This document shows, piece after piece, positions 44,993 through 56,154 of a DNA stretch of 64,000 bases. Origin of the DNA: Saccharopolyspora kobensis (GTDB lineage Bacteria; Actinomycetota; Actinomycetes; Mycobacteriales; Pseudonocardiaceae); assembly GCF_900108315.1 (NCBI RefSeq), contig NZ_FNVB01000005.1:665243-729242 (forward strand), read 5' to 3'. How positions within the stretch are numbered: position 1 is the stretch's first letter; each line of letters opens with the position of its first letter. The notes under the pieces are model-generated. The model saw only the letters and a list, made by a program, of their open reading frames with translations, was not told the DNA's origin and did not search any database. The position numbers and the translations under genes are program-made.

Positions 44993-45892
44993 TCAGGGCT
45001 GCGCGGCACCGGTGCGGCGCAGCTTGCGCAGGTCGGCGGCCCACATCACCAGCACGAACGGGAAGGTCGTCGGCACCAGGCCGAGCGCCTCGATCCCGCC
45101 CTGGATGAGCAGCACCGCCGGAACCGCGAGCAGGCAGGACCGCCAGGTGCGCCCGGTCGTCAGCAGGCCCACGACGATCAGCGCGGCGTTGAAGCCGTAC
45201 ACCCCGCTGCTGACGTCCGGCGGTGTCTCGGGCAGCAGCTCGACAGCCGCGAGTGCCACCGCCGCACCGCAGAACGCACCCGCGGCGAGCCGGAACCGCA
45301 CCAGCGCCAGCCCGATCAGCATGACCAGGCCGGGCAGCCAGCCCGACATCAGGAACACCTCGGCCTCCGCGCTGAACAGGGCCAGCGGGTCGCCGTCCAG
45401 CCCGAGCACCGGTGACACGGGACTGGGCGACGCGCGGATCCAGTCGAAGTGGTGTCCGATGTAGACGATCAGCCAGTAGGTGAGCACGAACGGGGCGGTG
45501 CGGGCAGGAACCGAGAGGAGAAAGTCCGCGACGCGCGCCAGCGCCGTCGCCACGACCGCCCCCGCGATTCCGACCAGCAACGCCGTGCCCAGCGGCTGGA
45601 AGGACGCCACCGTCCCCAGCACCACCAGCGTGGCGTTGAAGCCGAAGAGGCCCTGGGATATTCGCTCTCCCGGCACGCGCAGCGCGAGCGCCGTGAGCAC
45701 CCCGACCGCGCTGCCGACCAGCCCGGCGAGCGCGAACTCCGGGCCGGCCAGCGCGAGCGCGGCCAGGAACACGATCCCGGCCGGCACGCTTTCCTGCAGG
45801 TACACCTGCGAGACGCCCGTGGGCACGGCGCGCAGCAGTCCCAGCGCGCCGTGCCGCACCGGCGGCGGCTTCGCCGCAGCGGTGTCGTTCAC
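44993..45892 (-). CDS. Urea transporter (UT family), last gene of the urease operon
   Basis: 299 residues, about ten membrane helices in two related halves, the UT-family layout. Each half carries the urea-channel motif: GLFGFNATLVVLGTVASF in the first and GVYGFNAALIVVGLLTT in the second. It lets urea cross the cytoplasmic membrane by facilitated diffusion. The GTG at 45892 overlaps the ureD stop in GTGA, so uptake is coupled to urease maturation genes. A longer Arg-rich upstream extension is an artefact of reading through ureD sequence. It gives the operon its own urea supply. Confidence 0.87.
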   Translation of the reverse strand: MNDTAAAKPPPVRHGALGLLRAVPTGVSQVYLQESVPAGIVFLAALALAGPEFALAGLVGSAVGVLTALALRVPGERISQGLFGFNATLVVLGTVASFQPLGTALLVGIAGAVVATALARVADFLLSVPARTAPFVLTYWLIVYIGHHFDWIRASPSPVSPVLGLDGDPLALFSAEAEVFLMSGWLPGLVMLIGLALVRFRLAAGAFCGAAVALAAVELLPETPPDVSSGVYGFNAALIVVGLLTTGRTWRSCLLAVPAVLLIQGGIEALGLVPTTFPFVLVMWAADLRKLRRTGAAQP

Positions 45893-46656
45893 CAGCTTCG
45901 AACCTCTAGTTCCTTGGCATCCGGGTGGTGCGAAACGGCTTCGGCGAGCCGCCGCTCGGCGACCACCGCGTCGTCGCCCACCGCGGTGGCCAGCGCACCG
46001 CCGGCGGCCAGCGGCGCCAGCGACCACCACTGCCCGCTGCTCGGTGTCACGGGATCGCTGTTCCACACCACGGTTTCGGTGGCCAGCACCCGCGCACCGG
46101 CGAGGTAGCCGGCGCTCGCGGTCAGCCGCTCGTCGCCGATGTCCAGCCGCTGCCGCAGCAGCGGAGTGCCACCGCGCACGACGTGCGTCGTGGTGGTCAG
46201 CAGACCGGACCGCTCGCCGTAGCGGCCGAGCACCAGCGTTTCCCGGCAGCGCGCCCGCGCGCCCTCGCCGAGCGAGATGGTCATCTCCGCCTCGTGGACG
46301 GCCCGCGCGGTGATCACCGTCGCCTCGGGCAGGTACTCGACCGTCCCGCCCTCGGCGACCTCGATGTGCACGGTGGACCGGCTGCGCCCGGCGTGCTGCC
46401 CCGGCAGCGCCACGGTCGCGGCGGTGCCGCGCAGCAGCAGCCGCGCGCCGGGCCCGACGTGCACCCGCAGGTCGACGAGGTCACCACCGACCGGGGTGGC
46501 CGCCGAGCCGACGAGGTGCACGACCGCGGTGCCGTCGGTGCTGGTGGCGGCGGCCCGGCGGGGCACCATCGTCATCGGGGCCTGCGACCGCAGTTCCCGG
46601 ACGACGCTGCGCCCGCCTCGCCCGAGCTCAACGCTCAGCAGCGCACTGGCGCGCAC
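45889..46656 (-). CDS. ureD: Urease accessory protein UreD (UreH)
   Basis: 255 residues. Beta-rich scaffold that joins UreF and UreG on apo-urease for nickel insertion. UreD features: HLVGSAATPVGGDLVDLRVHVGPGARLLLRGTAAT (in blocks), GGTVEYLPEATVITARAVHE, and ARCRETLVLGRYGERSG. The start is GTG at 46656. The ribosome site is weak and 69 bp separate it from ureG. It overlaps the urea transporter gene by 4 bp. The order ureF-ureG-ureD after ureABC is the usual actinobacterial one. Confidence 0.9.
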   Translation of the reverse strand: MRASALLSVELGRGGRSVVRELRSQAPMTMVPRRAAATSTDGTAVVHLVGSAATPVGGDLVDLRVHVGPGARLLLRGTAATVALPGQHAGRSRSTVHIEVAEGGTVEYLPEATVITARAVHEAEMTISLGEGARARCRETLVLGRYGERSGLLTTTTHVVRGGTPLLRQRLDIGDERLTASAGYLAGARVLATETVVWNSDPVTPSSGQWWSLAPLAAGGALATAVGDDAVVAERRLAEAVSHHPDAKELEVRSW

Positions 46657-46725
46657 GCCGCACCGCCTTCCGCGCCGGGGGTCGTGAGCGCGGGAACCGC
46701 CCCGCGCTCACGACGTGGTCCCACC

Positions 46726-47442
46726 TCACGCACTGACGCCGACCTTGAGCTGCTCGCGCACCCAGGCCGCCACGTCGGGCGCGTTGGGGGTCCGGGTCAG
46801 CGACTGGGTGATCACCGGCAGCTCGCCGCGCATCCGGTGCGCGTCGGAGACCATGACCTCCATGTCCGCCCCGACCTGCTCGGCAAGGTCGATCTTGTTG
46901 ATCACCAGCAGGTCCGCGGTGGTCACGCCCGGCCCGCCCTTGCGCGGCACCTTGTCACCACCGGCGACGTCGACCACGAAGATCTGGCTGTCGGCCAGCC
47001 CGCGGCTGAACACCGCGGTCAGGTTGTCGCCGCCGCTCTCCACGATGACCAGCTCCAGGCCGGGGTGGCGCTCGCTGAGCCGGTCGACCGCGTCGAGGTT
47101 GGCGGTGATGTCGTCGCGGATCGCGGTGTGCGGGCAGGCGCCGGTCTGCACCGCCTCGATCCGGTCGGTGTCCAGCACGCCCGCCTTGCGCAGGAAGTCG
47201 GCGTCCTCGGTGGTGTAGATGTCGTTGGTCACCACGGCGAGCTCGATCTCCTGGCCGAGCGCGCGGCACAGCGCGGCGGTCAGCGCCGTCTTGCCGCTGC
47301 CGACCGGGCCGCCGATGCCGAGGCGGAACGGCCTGCCGTGCTTGGGCTCCGCGTCGAACGGGTCGGGCTCGGTGGCGGTGGGGTCGAAGTTGACCGGATG
47401 CGTGTGCCCGTGACCGTGTCCGTGGCCGTGTTCAGGAAGCAA
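46726..47442 (-). CDS. ureG: Urease accessory GTPase UreG with His-rich N-terminus
   Basis: 238 residues. SIMIBI GTPase that drives nickel delivery. The N-terminus has [11 protein letters not shown] (about 5-15), a nickel-binding stretch often seen when UreE is absent. The P-loop is [11 protein letters not shown]. Other motifs are [12 protein letters not shown], the Cys-Pro-His nickel motif [21 protein letters not shown] and [12 protein letters not shown]. The start is assigned to a TTG at 47442, overlapping the ureF end by 11 bp, because GAGGTG lies 7 bases upstream and no ATG/GTG precedes the His-rich region in frame. No ureE gene is present. Confidence 0.92.
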   Translation of the reverse strand: MLPEHGHGHGHGHTHPVNFDPTATEPDPFDAEPKHGRPFRLGIGGPVGSGKTALTAALCRALGQEIELAVVTNDIYTTEDADFLRKAGVLDTDRIEAVQTGACPHTAIRDDITANLDAVDRLSERHPGLELVIVESGGDNLTAVFSRGLADSQIFVVDVAGGDKVPRKGGPGVTTADLLVINKIDLAEQVGADMEVMVSDAHRMRGELPVITQSLTRTPNAPDVAAWVREQLKVGVSA

Positions 47443-48124
47443 AGAGACGCACCTCTTCCCGGTGATGTCGATCGTGCGATTCGGCGAGCAGGTCCAGCGC
47501 GGGAGCTCCGGGCGCGGGCAGGTCGGCTGGGTCGAGCCCGGCGGTCGCCGCCGCCTCGGCGGCGATCCGGTCCAGGTCATCGCCCATCTCGGCGACCACC
47601 GCGTTGACCGCGAAGGGATCCATGCCGTGCAGCCGGACGCCTGCCGAGGACGGGCCGCTGACGGCCAGGTACCCGGCGATCAGCGCCGCTTCCTGCGGCC
47701 CGGCGCCGGCCGTCGCGGCCAGCACGCCGAGCACGATCGGGTGGTGTGGCCGCGGGCTCGCGGTCACCAGTTCAGCCAGCACCGGCGAGGGCCAAGCGGC
47801 CCGGCCGGCGCGGATCATCCCCTTCCCCTGCGCGCGCGAGGCCTCCCGCTGCGCCGGGGAAGGGGTGCGGGCGTCGAGTTCGACGTCCAGCTCCCGCCAG
47901 TATCCGCTCGGGACCCGGCGGGCGGCGGCGTGCGCCGCGGCGGCGGCGAACACCGCTTGCAGGGCGCCTGCTGCGCGCAGCCGCCCGTGCAGGAATTCGC
48001 GCAGGTCGGCGACTCCCGTGATCAGCCCCCGCGCGGCGGCCTCCTCGACGCCGCCGGAGTGCACGTGTCCCCCGCCGGGGAACCGGGAATCGGCGAGTGC
48101 AAGCACCGCAAGACCGGCTCGCAC
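47432..48124 (-). CDS. ureF: Urease accessory protein UreF
   Basis: 230 residues, all-helical. UreF gates UreG's GTPase on the UreD-urease complex. Signatures: [26 protein letters not shown] near the start (the family's D-S-x-F-P-x-G-x-x-x-H-S-x-G), a central Arg/Ala-rich region, and [15 protein letters not shown] near the end. The GTG at 48124 is chosen because AGAAGGGGGGAGAG stands immediately upstream; a GTG at 48178 would add 18 atypical residues and run up to the repeat. The 219-bp space to ureC holds copy C of the dispersed repeat. Confidence 0.88.
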   Translation of the reverse strand: MRAGLAVLALADSRFPGGGHVHSGGVEEAAARGLITGVADLREFLHGRLRAAGALQAVFAAAAAHAAARRVPSGYWRELDVELDARTPSPAQREASRAQGKGMIRAGRAAWPSPVLAELVTASPRPHHPIVLGVLAATAGAGPQEAALIAGYLAVSGPSSAGVRLHGMDPFAVNAVVAEMGDDLDRIAAEAAATAGLDPADLPAPGAPALDLLAESHDRHHREEVRLFAS

Positions 48125-48181
48125 CGCTCTCCCCCCTTCTCGGGCAAGTCGACGCTCACCCGCTTCAGCGACATGCACGCG

Positions 48182-48315
48182 ATTTCAATGGAAATCGGGC
48201 CTTCGATTTCAATGGAAGTCGCGCACCGTCGGCGTGTCAGGCACCCGACACGCCGACGGTGCGTCGGGTTCGCCGCAATTTCAATGGAAATCTGACATGC
48301 AATTTCCATTGAAAT
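48182..48315. repeat. Dispersed repeat, copy C, inside the urease operon
   Basis: The first pair is ATTTCAATGGAAAT (48182-48195) and ATTTCAATGGAAGT (48206-48219), here in direct orientation with one change. The hairpin ACCGTCGGCGTGTC (48225-48238) and its complement (48247-48260) follow. The second pair is ATTTCAATGGAAAT (48278-48291) and the inverted ATTTCCATTGAAAT (48302-48315). Both spacers are 10 bp. It occupies the ureC-ureF gap and could attenuate or process the transcript. Confidence 0.93.
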
Positions 48316-48343
48316 CGCGCTCCCGCAACGACCCGCCCCTCCG

Positions 48344-50071
48344 CTAGAAGAGGAAGTACCGCTGGGCCATCGGGACCTCGGCGACCGGATCGGGTTCGAC
48401 CAGCTCGCCGTCGATGTGCACGGCGAAGCTGTCCGGGTCCACCTGGATGTCCGGCGTCGCGTCGTTGTGCACCATGTCGGCCTTGCCCACGTCGCGGGTG
48501 TTCTCCACCGCGACCATCCGCGAGCTCAGCCGCGCCTGTTCCGGCAGCTGGGCGTCCAGCGCCACCGGCGCCACGAAGAACACGCTGCTCGCCGCCGCCG
48601 CGCGGGGCTGCGCCCCGAAGCTGGGCCGCGCGATGTAGGGCTGCGGCGTCGGGATCGACGCGTTCGCGTCGCCCACCGCGGCCCAGGCCGCGAACCCGCC
48701 CTTGAGCACGATGTGCGGGCGGACCCCGAAGAACTTCGGGTCCCACAGCACCAGGTCGGCCATCTTGCCGACCTCCACCGAGCCCACGTGGTGGGCGATG
48801 CCGTGCGCGATGGCCGGGTTGATCGTGTACTTCGCGACGTAGCGCTGCGCGCGGTTGTTGTCCGCGCGCCCGTCGCCGGGCAGCGAGCCGCGGCGGCGCT
48901 TCATCACGTGCGCGGTCTGCCAGGTGCGCATGATGACCTCGCCGATGCGGCCCATCGCCTGCGCGTCCGAGCTCATCATCGAGATGGCCCCGATGTCGTG
49001 CAGGATGTCCTCGGCGGCGATGGTCGACGGCCGGATGCGGCTCTCGGCGAACGCCAGGTCCTCGGGCACCGCCGGGTTCAGGTGGTGGCAGACCATCACC
49101 ATGTCCAGGTGCTCGTCGATGGTGTTCACCGTGTGCGGCCGGGTCGGGTTGGTCGACGAGGGCAGCACGTTGGAGTGCGAGGCCAGCCGGATGATGTCCG
49201 GCGCGTGCCCGCCGCCCGCGCCCTCGACGTGGAACGCGCTGATCGAGCGGCCGTTGATCGCTTCCAGCGTGGACTCGTAGAACCCCGCCTCGTTGAGGGT
49301 GTCGGCGTGCAGCGCGATCTGCACCCCGGACTCCTCGGCGACGCGCAGCGCGCTGTCCAGCACCGCCGGGGTCGCGCCCCAGTCCTCGTGGATCTTGAAG
49401 CCGCCCGCTCCGGCGCGCAGCTGCTCCCACAGCGCTTCGCGGCGCATGGTGCTGCCCTTGCCGAGCAGCAGCACGTTGACCGGCATGAAGTCGACGGCCT
49501 GCATGATCATCCGCAGGTTCCAGGCGCCGGGCGTGACCGTGGTGGCCTTGCTGCCCTCGCCGGGCCCGGTGCCGCCGCCGATCAACGTGGTCAGCCCGGA
49601 GGCCAGCGCGGTGTCGACCTCCTGCGGGCAGATGAAGTGCACGTGGGAGTCGATGCCGCCGGCGGTGAGGATCTTGCCGTTGCCCGCGATGACCTCGGTG
49701 GACGGGCCGATCACCAGCGAGCGGTCCACGTCGTTGTTGGCGCTGGGGTTGCCTGCCTTGCCGATGCCCACGATGCGGCCGTCGCGGATGCCGACGTCGG
49801 CCTTGATCACGCCCCAGTGGTCGAGGATCACCGCGCCCGTGATCACCACGTCCGGCGTGCCCTCGGCGCGGATCGCCGCGGACTGGCCCATCGACTCGCG
49901 GATGACCTTGCCACCGCCGAAGACGACCTCGTCGCCGGAGCCGGTGGGGCCCTGGCTGCGGTCCTCGGTGACCTCGATCAGCAGGTCGGTGTCGGCCAGC
50001 CGGATGCGGTCGCCGGTGGTCGGGCCGAACAGCTCGACGTACTGCGAGCGGTCAATGGACGATGTGCTCAC
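48344..50071 (-). CDS. ureC: Urease alpha subunit
   Basis: 575 residues, the catalytic subunit hydrolysing urea to ammonia and carbamate. Features: [15 protein letters not shown] (nickel His pair), [15 protein letters not shown] with the carbamylated nickel-bridging Lys, [34 protein letters not shown], the flap [22 protein letters not shown] with the active-site Cys, and [13 protein letters not shown]. All expected ligands are present, so the enzyme should be active. The start is GTG at 50071, overlapping ureB by 20 bp. The transcript continues to ureF through repeat copy C. Confidence 0.96.
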   Translation of the reverse strand: MSTSSIDRSQYVELFGPTTGDRIRLADTDLLIEVTEDRSQGPTGSGDEVVFGGGKVIRESMGQSAAIRAEGTPDVVITGAVILDHWGVIKADVGIRDGRIVGIGKAGNPSANNDVDRSLVIGPSTEVIAGNGKILTAGGIDSHVHFICPQEVDTALASGLTTLIGGGTGPGEGSKATTVTPGAWNLRMIMQAVDFMPVNVLLLGKGSTMRREALWEQLRAGAGGFKIHEDWGATPAVLDSALRVAEESGVQIALHADTLNEAGFYESTLEAINGRSISAFHVEGAGGGHAPDIIRLASHSNVLPSSTNPTRPHTVNTIDEHLDMVMVCHHLNPAVPEDLAFAESRIRPSTIAAEDILHDIGAISMMSSDAQAMGRIGEVIMRTWQTAHVMKRRRGSLPGDGRADNNRAQRYVAKYTINPAIAHGIAHHVGSVEVGKMADLVLWDPKFFGVRPHIVLKGGFAAWAAVGDANASIPTPQPYIARPSFGAQPRAAAASSVFFVAPVALDAQLPEQARLSSRMVAVENTRDVGKADMVHNDATPDIQVDPDSFAVHIDGELVEPDPVAEVPMAQRYFLF

Positions 50072-50435
50072 CGTGGTGGCCCTCGCCTTTCTCTCCGTAG
50101 GTGAACGGGGTGGGTTCGTGGTCGCGGGTGTCGAGCTCGCCCGCGTACTCCAGGCGCAGGCCGCGCACCAGCCGGGCGCCGCCGACGTCCACGAGGTCGA
50201 CCTCGCGCGCCACGCCCGGCTCGAACCGCACGGCGGTGCCCGACGGCACGTCCAGGCGGTTGCCCCAGGCCTTGGCCCGGTCGAACTCGAGGCTCGGGTT
50301 GACCGCGGCGAAGTGGTAGTGCGAGCCGACCTGCACGGCGCGGTCGGCGCGGTTGACGACGGTGATGCGGATCCGGGCCCGCCCCGGGTTCAGCGGGATC
50401 GGGTCCTCGTCGGTGATGATCTCCCCAGGACGCAT
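50052..50435 (-). CDS. ureB: Urease beta subunit
   Basis: 127 residues, separate from the gamma subunit as in most bacteria. Signatures: [68 protein letters not shown] (in blocks; SHYHFAAVN is diagnostic) and [13 protein letters not shown]. The C-terminus has an extra acidic/His-rich tail ([14 protein letters not shown]), possibly metal-binding. The ATG at 50435 follows AGGGAG. A 181-bp gap separates it from ureA, longer than usual. Confidence 0.94.
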   Translation of the reverse strand: MRPGEIITDEDPIPLNPGRARIRITVVNRADRAVQVGSHYHFAAVNPSLEFDRAKAWGNRLDVPSGTAVRFEPGVAREVDLVDVGGARLVRGLRLEYAGELDTRDHEPTPFTYGEKGEGHHGEHIVH

Positions 50436-50616
50436 GGGCAACTCCCTAAGCGATGTGTGTCGAAGAGTGGATCGGGCCCGCGGTTGGAGCCGGGAACGGC
50501 CGCGGTGCGGCCGCCTTCCACCGCCCGGGCGAAACGCGCGCTGAGGCCGCGCAGGCCGGGAACCGCTCAGGTCCCGCCGGGTGACCACGCGAGCAGCGCA
50601 ACCATCGGCATGCCGT

Positions 50617-50919
50617 TCAGGTGATCGGGTCGTGGACGGTGACGAGCTTGGTGCCGTCCGGGAAGGTCGCCTCGACCTGCACGTCGTTGATCATCTCGGC
50701 GATGCCGTCCATCACCTGGTCGGGCCGCAGCACCTGGCGACCGCTCTGCATGAGCTCGGCGACGGTCCTGCCGTCCCGGGCGCCTTCCACGACGTGGTCG
50801 GTGATCAGCGCGACCGCTTCCGGGTAGTTGAGCTTCAGACCGCGATCAAGCCGTTGGCGCGCCAGGCCGGCCGCCACGTGGACGAGCAGCTTGTCGCGCT
50901 CGTGAGGAGCAAGATGCAT
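50617..50919 (-). CDS. ureA: Urease gamma subunit
   Basis: 100 residues, full length. Signatures: [20 protein letters not shown] at the start, [21 protein letters not shown], and the end [20 protein letters not shown]. It is the first gene of the urease operon. Its promoter must lie in the AT-richer stretch between 50920 and 51190, which is shared with the divergent citrate-synthase-like gene. Confidence 0.96.
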   Translation of the reverse strand: MHLAPHERDKLLVHVAAGLARQRLDRGLKLNYPEAVALITDHVVEGARDGRTVAELMQSGRQVLRPDQVMDGIAEMINDVQVEATFPDGTKLVTVHDPIT

Positions 50920-50964
50920 GAAGCTTCTTTAACACACGGGGCTCTGGCACCCCCGGGCTGCCCT

Positions 50965-51010
50965 GCGATTTTAATGCCGTTAACTTGCCCCGTTACAACC
51001 ATTTTTCCGG
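50965..51010 (-). promoter_or_regulatory. AT-rich urease promoter region with possible GlnR half-sites
   Basis: This block is far richer in A/T than its surroundings (GATTTTAATGCC, CCATTTTTCCGG). It contains GTTAAC (50979-50984) and GTTAC (50992-50996). Read on the minus strand these give GTAAC, 7 bp, GTTAAC. GlnR, the actinobacterial nitrogen regulator, binds GTnAC-type half-sites and controls urease genes in relatives. The fit is partial. Confidence 0.35.
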
Positions 51011-51191
51011 ACTTTTACGTGGCTAACGGATTTTCTTGAAGACCCTGTGAGCTAGCTCATGATGTGACTTCCCGGAGTCGGGATTGTGCGCCGCCCCGGG
51101 CGGGTGCACTGTGTGATCAGACGCCTGCACCCCGCCACGTCCAGCGTCCGCGCAGCCGCGCGCACGCGTCCAGCGACGAGACGAGGCAGTC

Positions 51192-52319
51192 ATGAGCAGT
51201 GCAGCTCAGTCCGAGTTCCGCCCCGGCCTGGAGGGCGTGGTCGCCTTCCGCACGGAGATCGCCGAGCCCGACCGCGACGGCGGCGCCCTGCGCTACCGCG
51301 GTGTCGACATCGAAGACCTGGTCGGCACGGTCTCCTACGGCGACGTGTGGGCATTGCTGGTGGACGGCGGTTTCGGCGACGGCCTGCCCGCCGCCGACGC
51401 AACGCCGGTACCGGTGCGCACCGGCGACGTGCGCGCGGACGCGCAGGCATCCCTGGCGATGCTCGCTCCCGCACTCGGCTTCGCACCACTGCTCGACGTC
51501 GACGAGGCCCAGGCCCGCGAGCAGCTCGCCCGCGCCTGCGCGCTCGGGCTCTCCTTCGTCGCGCAGTCCGCGCGCGGTGACCAGCCGCCGGTCCCGCTGT
51601 CGCGGGTCGAGGAGGCGACCACCGCGACCGAGCAGTTCCTCACCCGCTGGCGCGGCGAACCCGATCCCACGCACGTCCGGGCGCTCGACGCGTACTGGGT
51701 GTCGGCCGCCGAGCACGGCCTGAACGCCTCCACCTTCACCGCCCGGGTGATCGCCTCCACCGGCGCCGACGTCGCGGCCTGCCTGTCCGGCGCGGTCGGC
51801 GCGATGTCCGGCCCGCTGCACGGCGGCGCGCCCGCCCGCGTGCTGCCGATGATCGAGGAGGCCGAGCGCACCGGGGACGCGCGCCGCGTGGTGGAGTCCA
51901 TCCTGGACCGCGGCGACCGGCTGATGGGCTTCGGCCACCGCGTCTACCGCGCCGAGGACCCGCGGGCGCGGGTGCTGCGCAACACCTGCGACCAGCTCGG
52001 CGCGCCGCGCTTCGAGGTCGCCCGCGAGCTGGAGCAGGCGGCGCTGTCCGTGCTGCGGGAGCGCCGCCCGGACCGGCAGATCGAGACCAACGTGGAGTTC
52101 TGGGCCGCGGTGGTCCTCGACTTCGCGGAGGTGCCCACGGCGATGATGCCCGCGATGTTCACCTGCGCCCGGCTGGCGGGCTGGGCGGCGCACATCATGG
52201 AGCAGAAGCGCACCGGCCGCCTGGTGCGCCCGTCGGCGCAGTACATCGGCCCGGGCCCCCGGTCCCCGCAGGACGTCCCGGGCTGGGACCAGCTGAACCA
52301 GCTGATCGCCCCGGTGTGA
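51192..52319 (+). CDS. Second citrate-synthase-family protein (CitA-like)
   Basis: 375 residues, shorter than GltA. It retains GALRYRGVDIEDL, GAMSGPLHGGAPARVLPM (active His), LMGFGHRVYRAEDPRA and ETNVEFWAAVVLDFAEVP, but lacks the DHEQN segment: the first His motif is AEHGLNASTFTAR, as in actinobacterial citrate synthase 2 and methylcitrate-synthase-like proteins. It could act as an alternative citrate synthase or on propionyl-CoA. GAGG precedes the ATG. It is divergent from the urease operon. In M. tuberculosis a comparable citA gene lies near serC and sepH homologues, as here. Confidence 0.88.
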   Translation: MSSAAQSEFRPGLEGVVAFRTEIAEPDRDGGALRYRGVDIEDLVGTVSYGDVWALLVDGGFGDGLPAADATPVPVRTGDVRADAQASLAMLAPALGFAPLLDVDEAQAREQLARACALGLSFVAQSARGDQPPVPLSRVEEATTATEQFLTRWRGEPDPTHVRALDAYWVSAAEHGLNASTFTARVIASTGADVAACLSGAVGAMSGPLHGGAPARVLPMIEEAERTGDARRVVESILDRGDRLMGFGHRVYRAEDPRARVLRNTCDQLGAPRFEVARELEQAALSVLRERRPDRQIETNVEFWAAVVLDFAEVPTAMMPAMFTCARLAGWAAHIMEQKRTGRLVRPSAQYIGPGPRSPQDVPGWDQLNQLIAPV

Positions 52320-52344
52320 TCGGCACCTTCCGCAGGTGGCGGCA

Positions 52345-52386
52345 CGTGAGCGTTTTGAGGGGCCATAGCACCGGAAAACGCTCACG
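52345..52386. repeat. Palindrome family 2, copy 3 (possible terminator)
   Basis: CGTGAGCGTTTT (52345-52356) and AAAACGCTCACG (52375-52386) are exact complements with an 18-base loop that includes CCATAGCACC, almost the same loop as copy 1. It stands 26 bp after the citrate-synthase-like stop codon. Confidence 0.88.
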
Positions 52387-52445
52387 CGCCCATCGCGGAC
52401 ACACCCTCTGCCCAGCACCGGCGCAGCGCGCGGCGCTAGCGTGGA

Positions 52446-54730
<2,285 letters not shown>

Positions 54731-54740
54731 CGACGCAGCG

Positions 54741-54771
54741 CTGCCGGGGTCCCCGCGGGCCCCGGCAGTTT
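54741..54771 (+). terminator. Intrinsic terminator of serC
   Basis: CTGCCGGGG (54741-54749) pairs perfectly with CCCCGGCAG (54760-54768), loop of 10, followed by TTT, 10 bp after the stop codon. Confidence 0.88.
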
Positions 54772-54995
54772 CTCCTCCGAGACCACAACACTGAGTGAAA
54801 ATCAACCACTCTCGGTGAGGTTCACCAAATATGAGTGGTTTTACTGGTTCGCTCAGGCGGCTCCTTTCCGGCAAGATCGATGCCGGGAGGACGACCAACT
54901 GCCGCACGGCATGCCCGGCGTGCCTCCCGCGTCAAGGCGGCGCGCCGGGTTACCGTCACAGCTTGGTGACATGTAGGTCGGTGGGAGGCACGCGT

Positions 54996-55928
54996 ATGCG
55001 ATCGCTGCGAGTGGTCGGGCTCGACGAGGACGGTGAATCCGTCATCTGCGAGGACCCGGAGAACGGCGAGCGCTTCACCGTGCCCGCCGACGAACGACTG
55101 CGCGCCGCGGCCCGCGGTGACCTCACCAGGCTCGGCCAGGTCCAGATCGAGATGGAGTCCCAGATGCGGCCGCGCGAGATCCAGGCCCGCATCCGCTCCG
55201 GCGCGTCGGTCGAGCAGATCGCCGAGGCCTCCGGCATCCCGGAGCACCGCGTCGAGCGCTACGCCTACCCGGTCCTGCTGGAACGCCGCCAGATCGCCGA
55301 GATGGCCCAGCGCGGGCACCCGGTCCGCGAGGACGGCCCGGACGTGCAGACCCTCGGCGAGGTCGTCGCGCACACCTTCGGGATGCGCGGCCACGACTAC
55401 GCCGAAGCCGACTGGGACGCCTGGCGCGGCGAGGACGGCAAGTGGGTCGTCCAGCTGACCTGGCAGGCGGGCCGCTCCGAGAACCTCGCCCACTGGGTGT
55501 TCCACCCGGGTGCGCACGGCGGCACCGTCGCGGCGCTCGACGACCACGCGGCCGATCTCCTCGACCCGTCGCCCAACCGCCCGCTGCGCACCGTCCGCCC
55601 GGTCACCGAGCTGGCGCGCGAAGCGCTCCAGCTCGACCAGCAGGGGATGTCGGCGGAGCCGACGACCCCGGCACCGCCGCCGGAGGCGCCGGTGGCGCCC
55701 GCGCCACCGCTGGCCGAGGCCCCGACGCTCGACCTCGACACCGGTGCCCCGGAGCGACCGGCGGAGCCGGGAGCCGAGCAGTCCGCGGCGGAGAGCGCCG
55801 AAGGCGCGACCGCCGAGGAGGCGGAGGACGACGCGGCGCGCAAGGCGGAGCCGCGCCGCGGGCGGAAGAGCCACCCGATCGTCCCGTCGTGGGAGGACGT
55901 CCTCCTCGGAGTCCGCTCCCACCGCTGA
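54996..55928 (+). CDS. sepH: Septation regulator SepH (DUF3071)
   Basis: 310 residues. SepH binds FtsZ and stimulates its assembly during actinobacterial division. The N-terminal DUF3071 domain (about 1-165) begins MRSLRVVGLDEDGESVICED and contains a helix-turn-helix-like segment RSGASVEQIAEASGIPEHRVERYA. A disordered Pro/Ala/Glu-rich linker (about 215-285) leads to the conserved C-terminal peptide, here SHPIVPSWEDVLLGVRS, matching the VPSWDExxxG end of the family. GGGAGG precedes the ATG. The serC-sepH order is conserved among actinobacteria (Rv0884c/Rv0883c, from memory). Confidence 0.92.
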   Translation: MRSLRVVGLDEDGESVICEDPENGERFTVPADERLRAAARGDLTRLGQVQIEMESQMRPREIQARIRSGASVEQIAEASGIPEHRVERYAYPVLLERRQIAEMAQRGHPVREDGPDVQTLGEVVAHTFGMRGHDYAEADWDAWRGEDGKWVVQLTWQAGRSENLAHWVFHPGAHGGTVAALDDHAADLLDPSPNRPLRTVRPVTELAREALQLDQQGMSAEPTTPAPPPEAPVAPAPPLAEAPTLDLDTGAPERPAEPGAEQSAAESAEGATAEEAEDDAARKAEPRRGRKSHPIVPSWEDVLLGVRSHR

Positions 55929-56065
55929 CCGAGAACCCGCACGAGGCCGGGGCGAGCACCAGCTCACCCCGGTCTTCTGCTGTCCGCACCAACTCCAGCC
56001 ACGCCGTCGGACCATCCCCCGACATGCCGATGAAGTGCTCAATTCACCCGCCCCAGCGACCGACA

Positions 56066-56115
56066 CGTGCAATTTCAATTGAAATTGGAGGTCACATTTC
56101 AATTGAAATTGCACG
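56066..56115. repeat. Dispersed repeat, copy D: AT-rich 14-10-14 pair only
   Basis: Two copies of the perfect palindrome ATTTCAATTGAAAT (56072-56085 and 56096-56109) with a 10-bp spacer, TGGAGGTCAC, are enclosed by CGTGCA and TGCACG. No GTCGGCGTGTC hairpin accompanies this copy. It lies between convergent genes (sepH and the DUF2537-like gene). Confidence 0.92.
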
Positions 56116-56154
56116 ATCATCCGACGCGCCGCCGGGGATCTGGGCTCGGGTCGG

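Noticed and set aside
48125..48178. Longer UreF N-terminus from a GTG at 48178
   Set aside because: The extra 18 residues do not fit UreF, and a strong AGAAGGGGGGAGAG ribosome site stands directly before the GTG at 48124.
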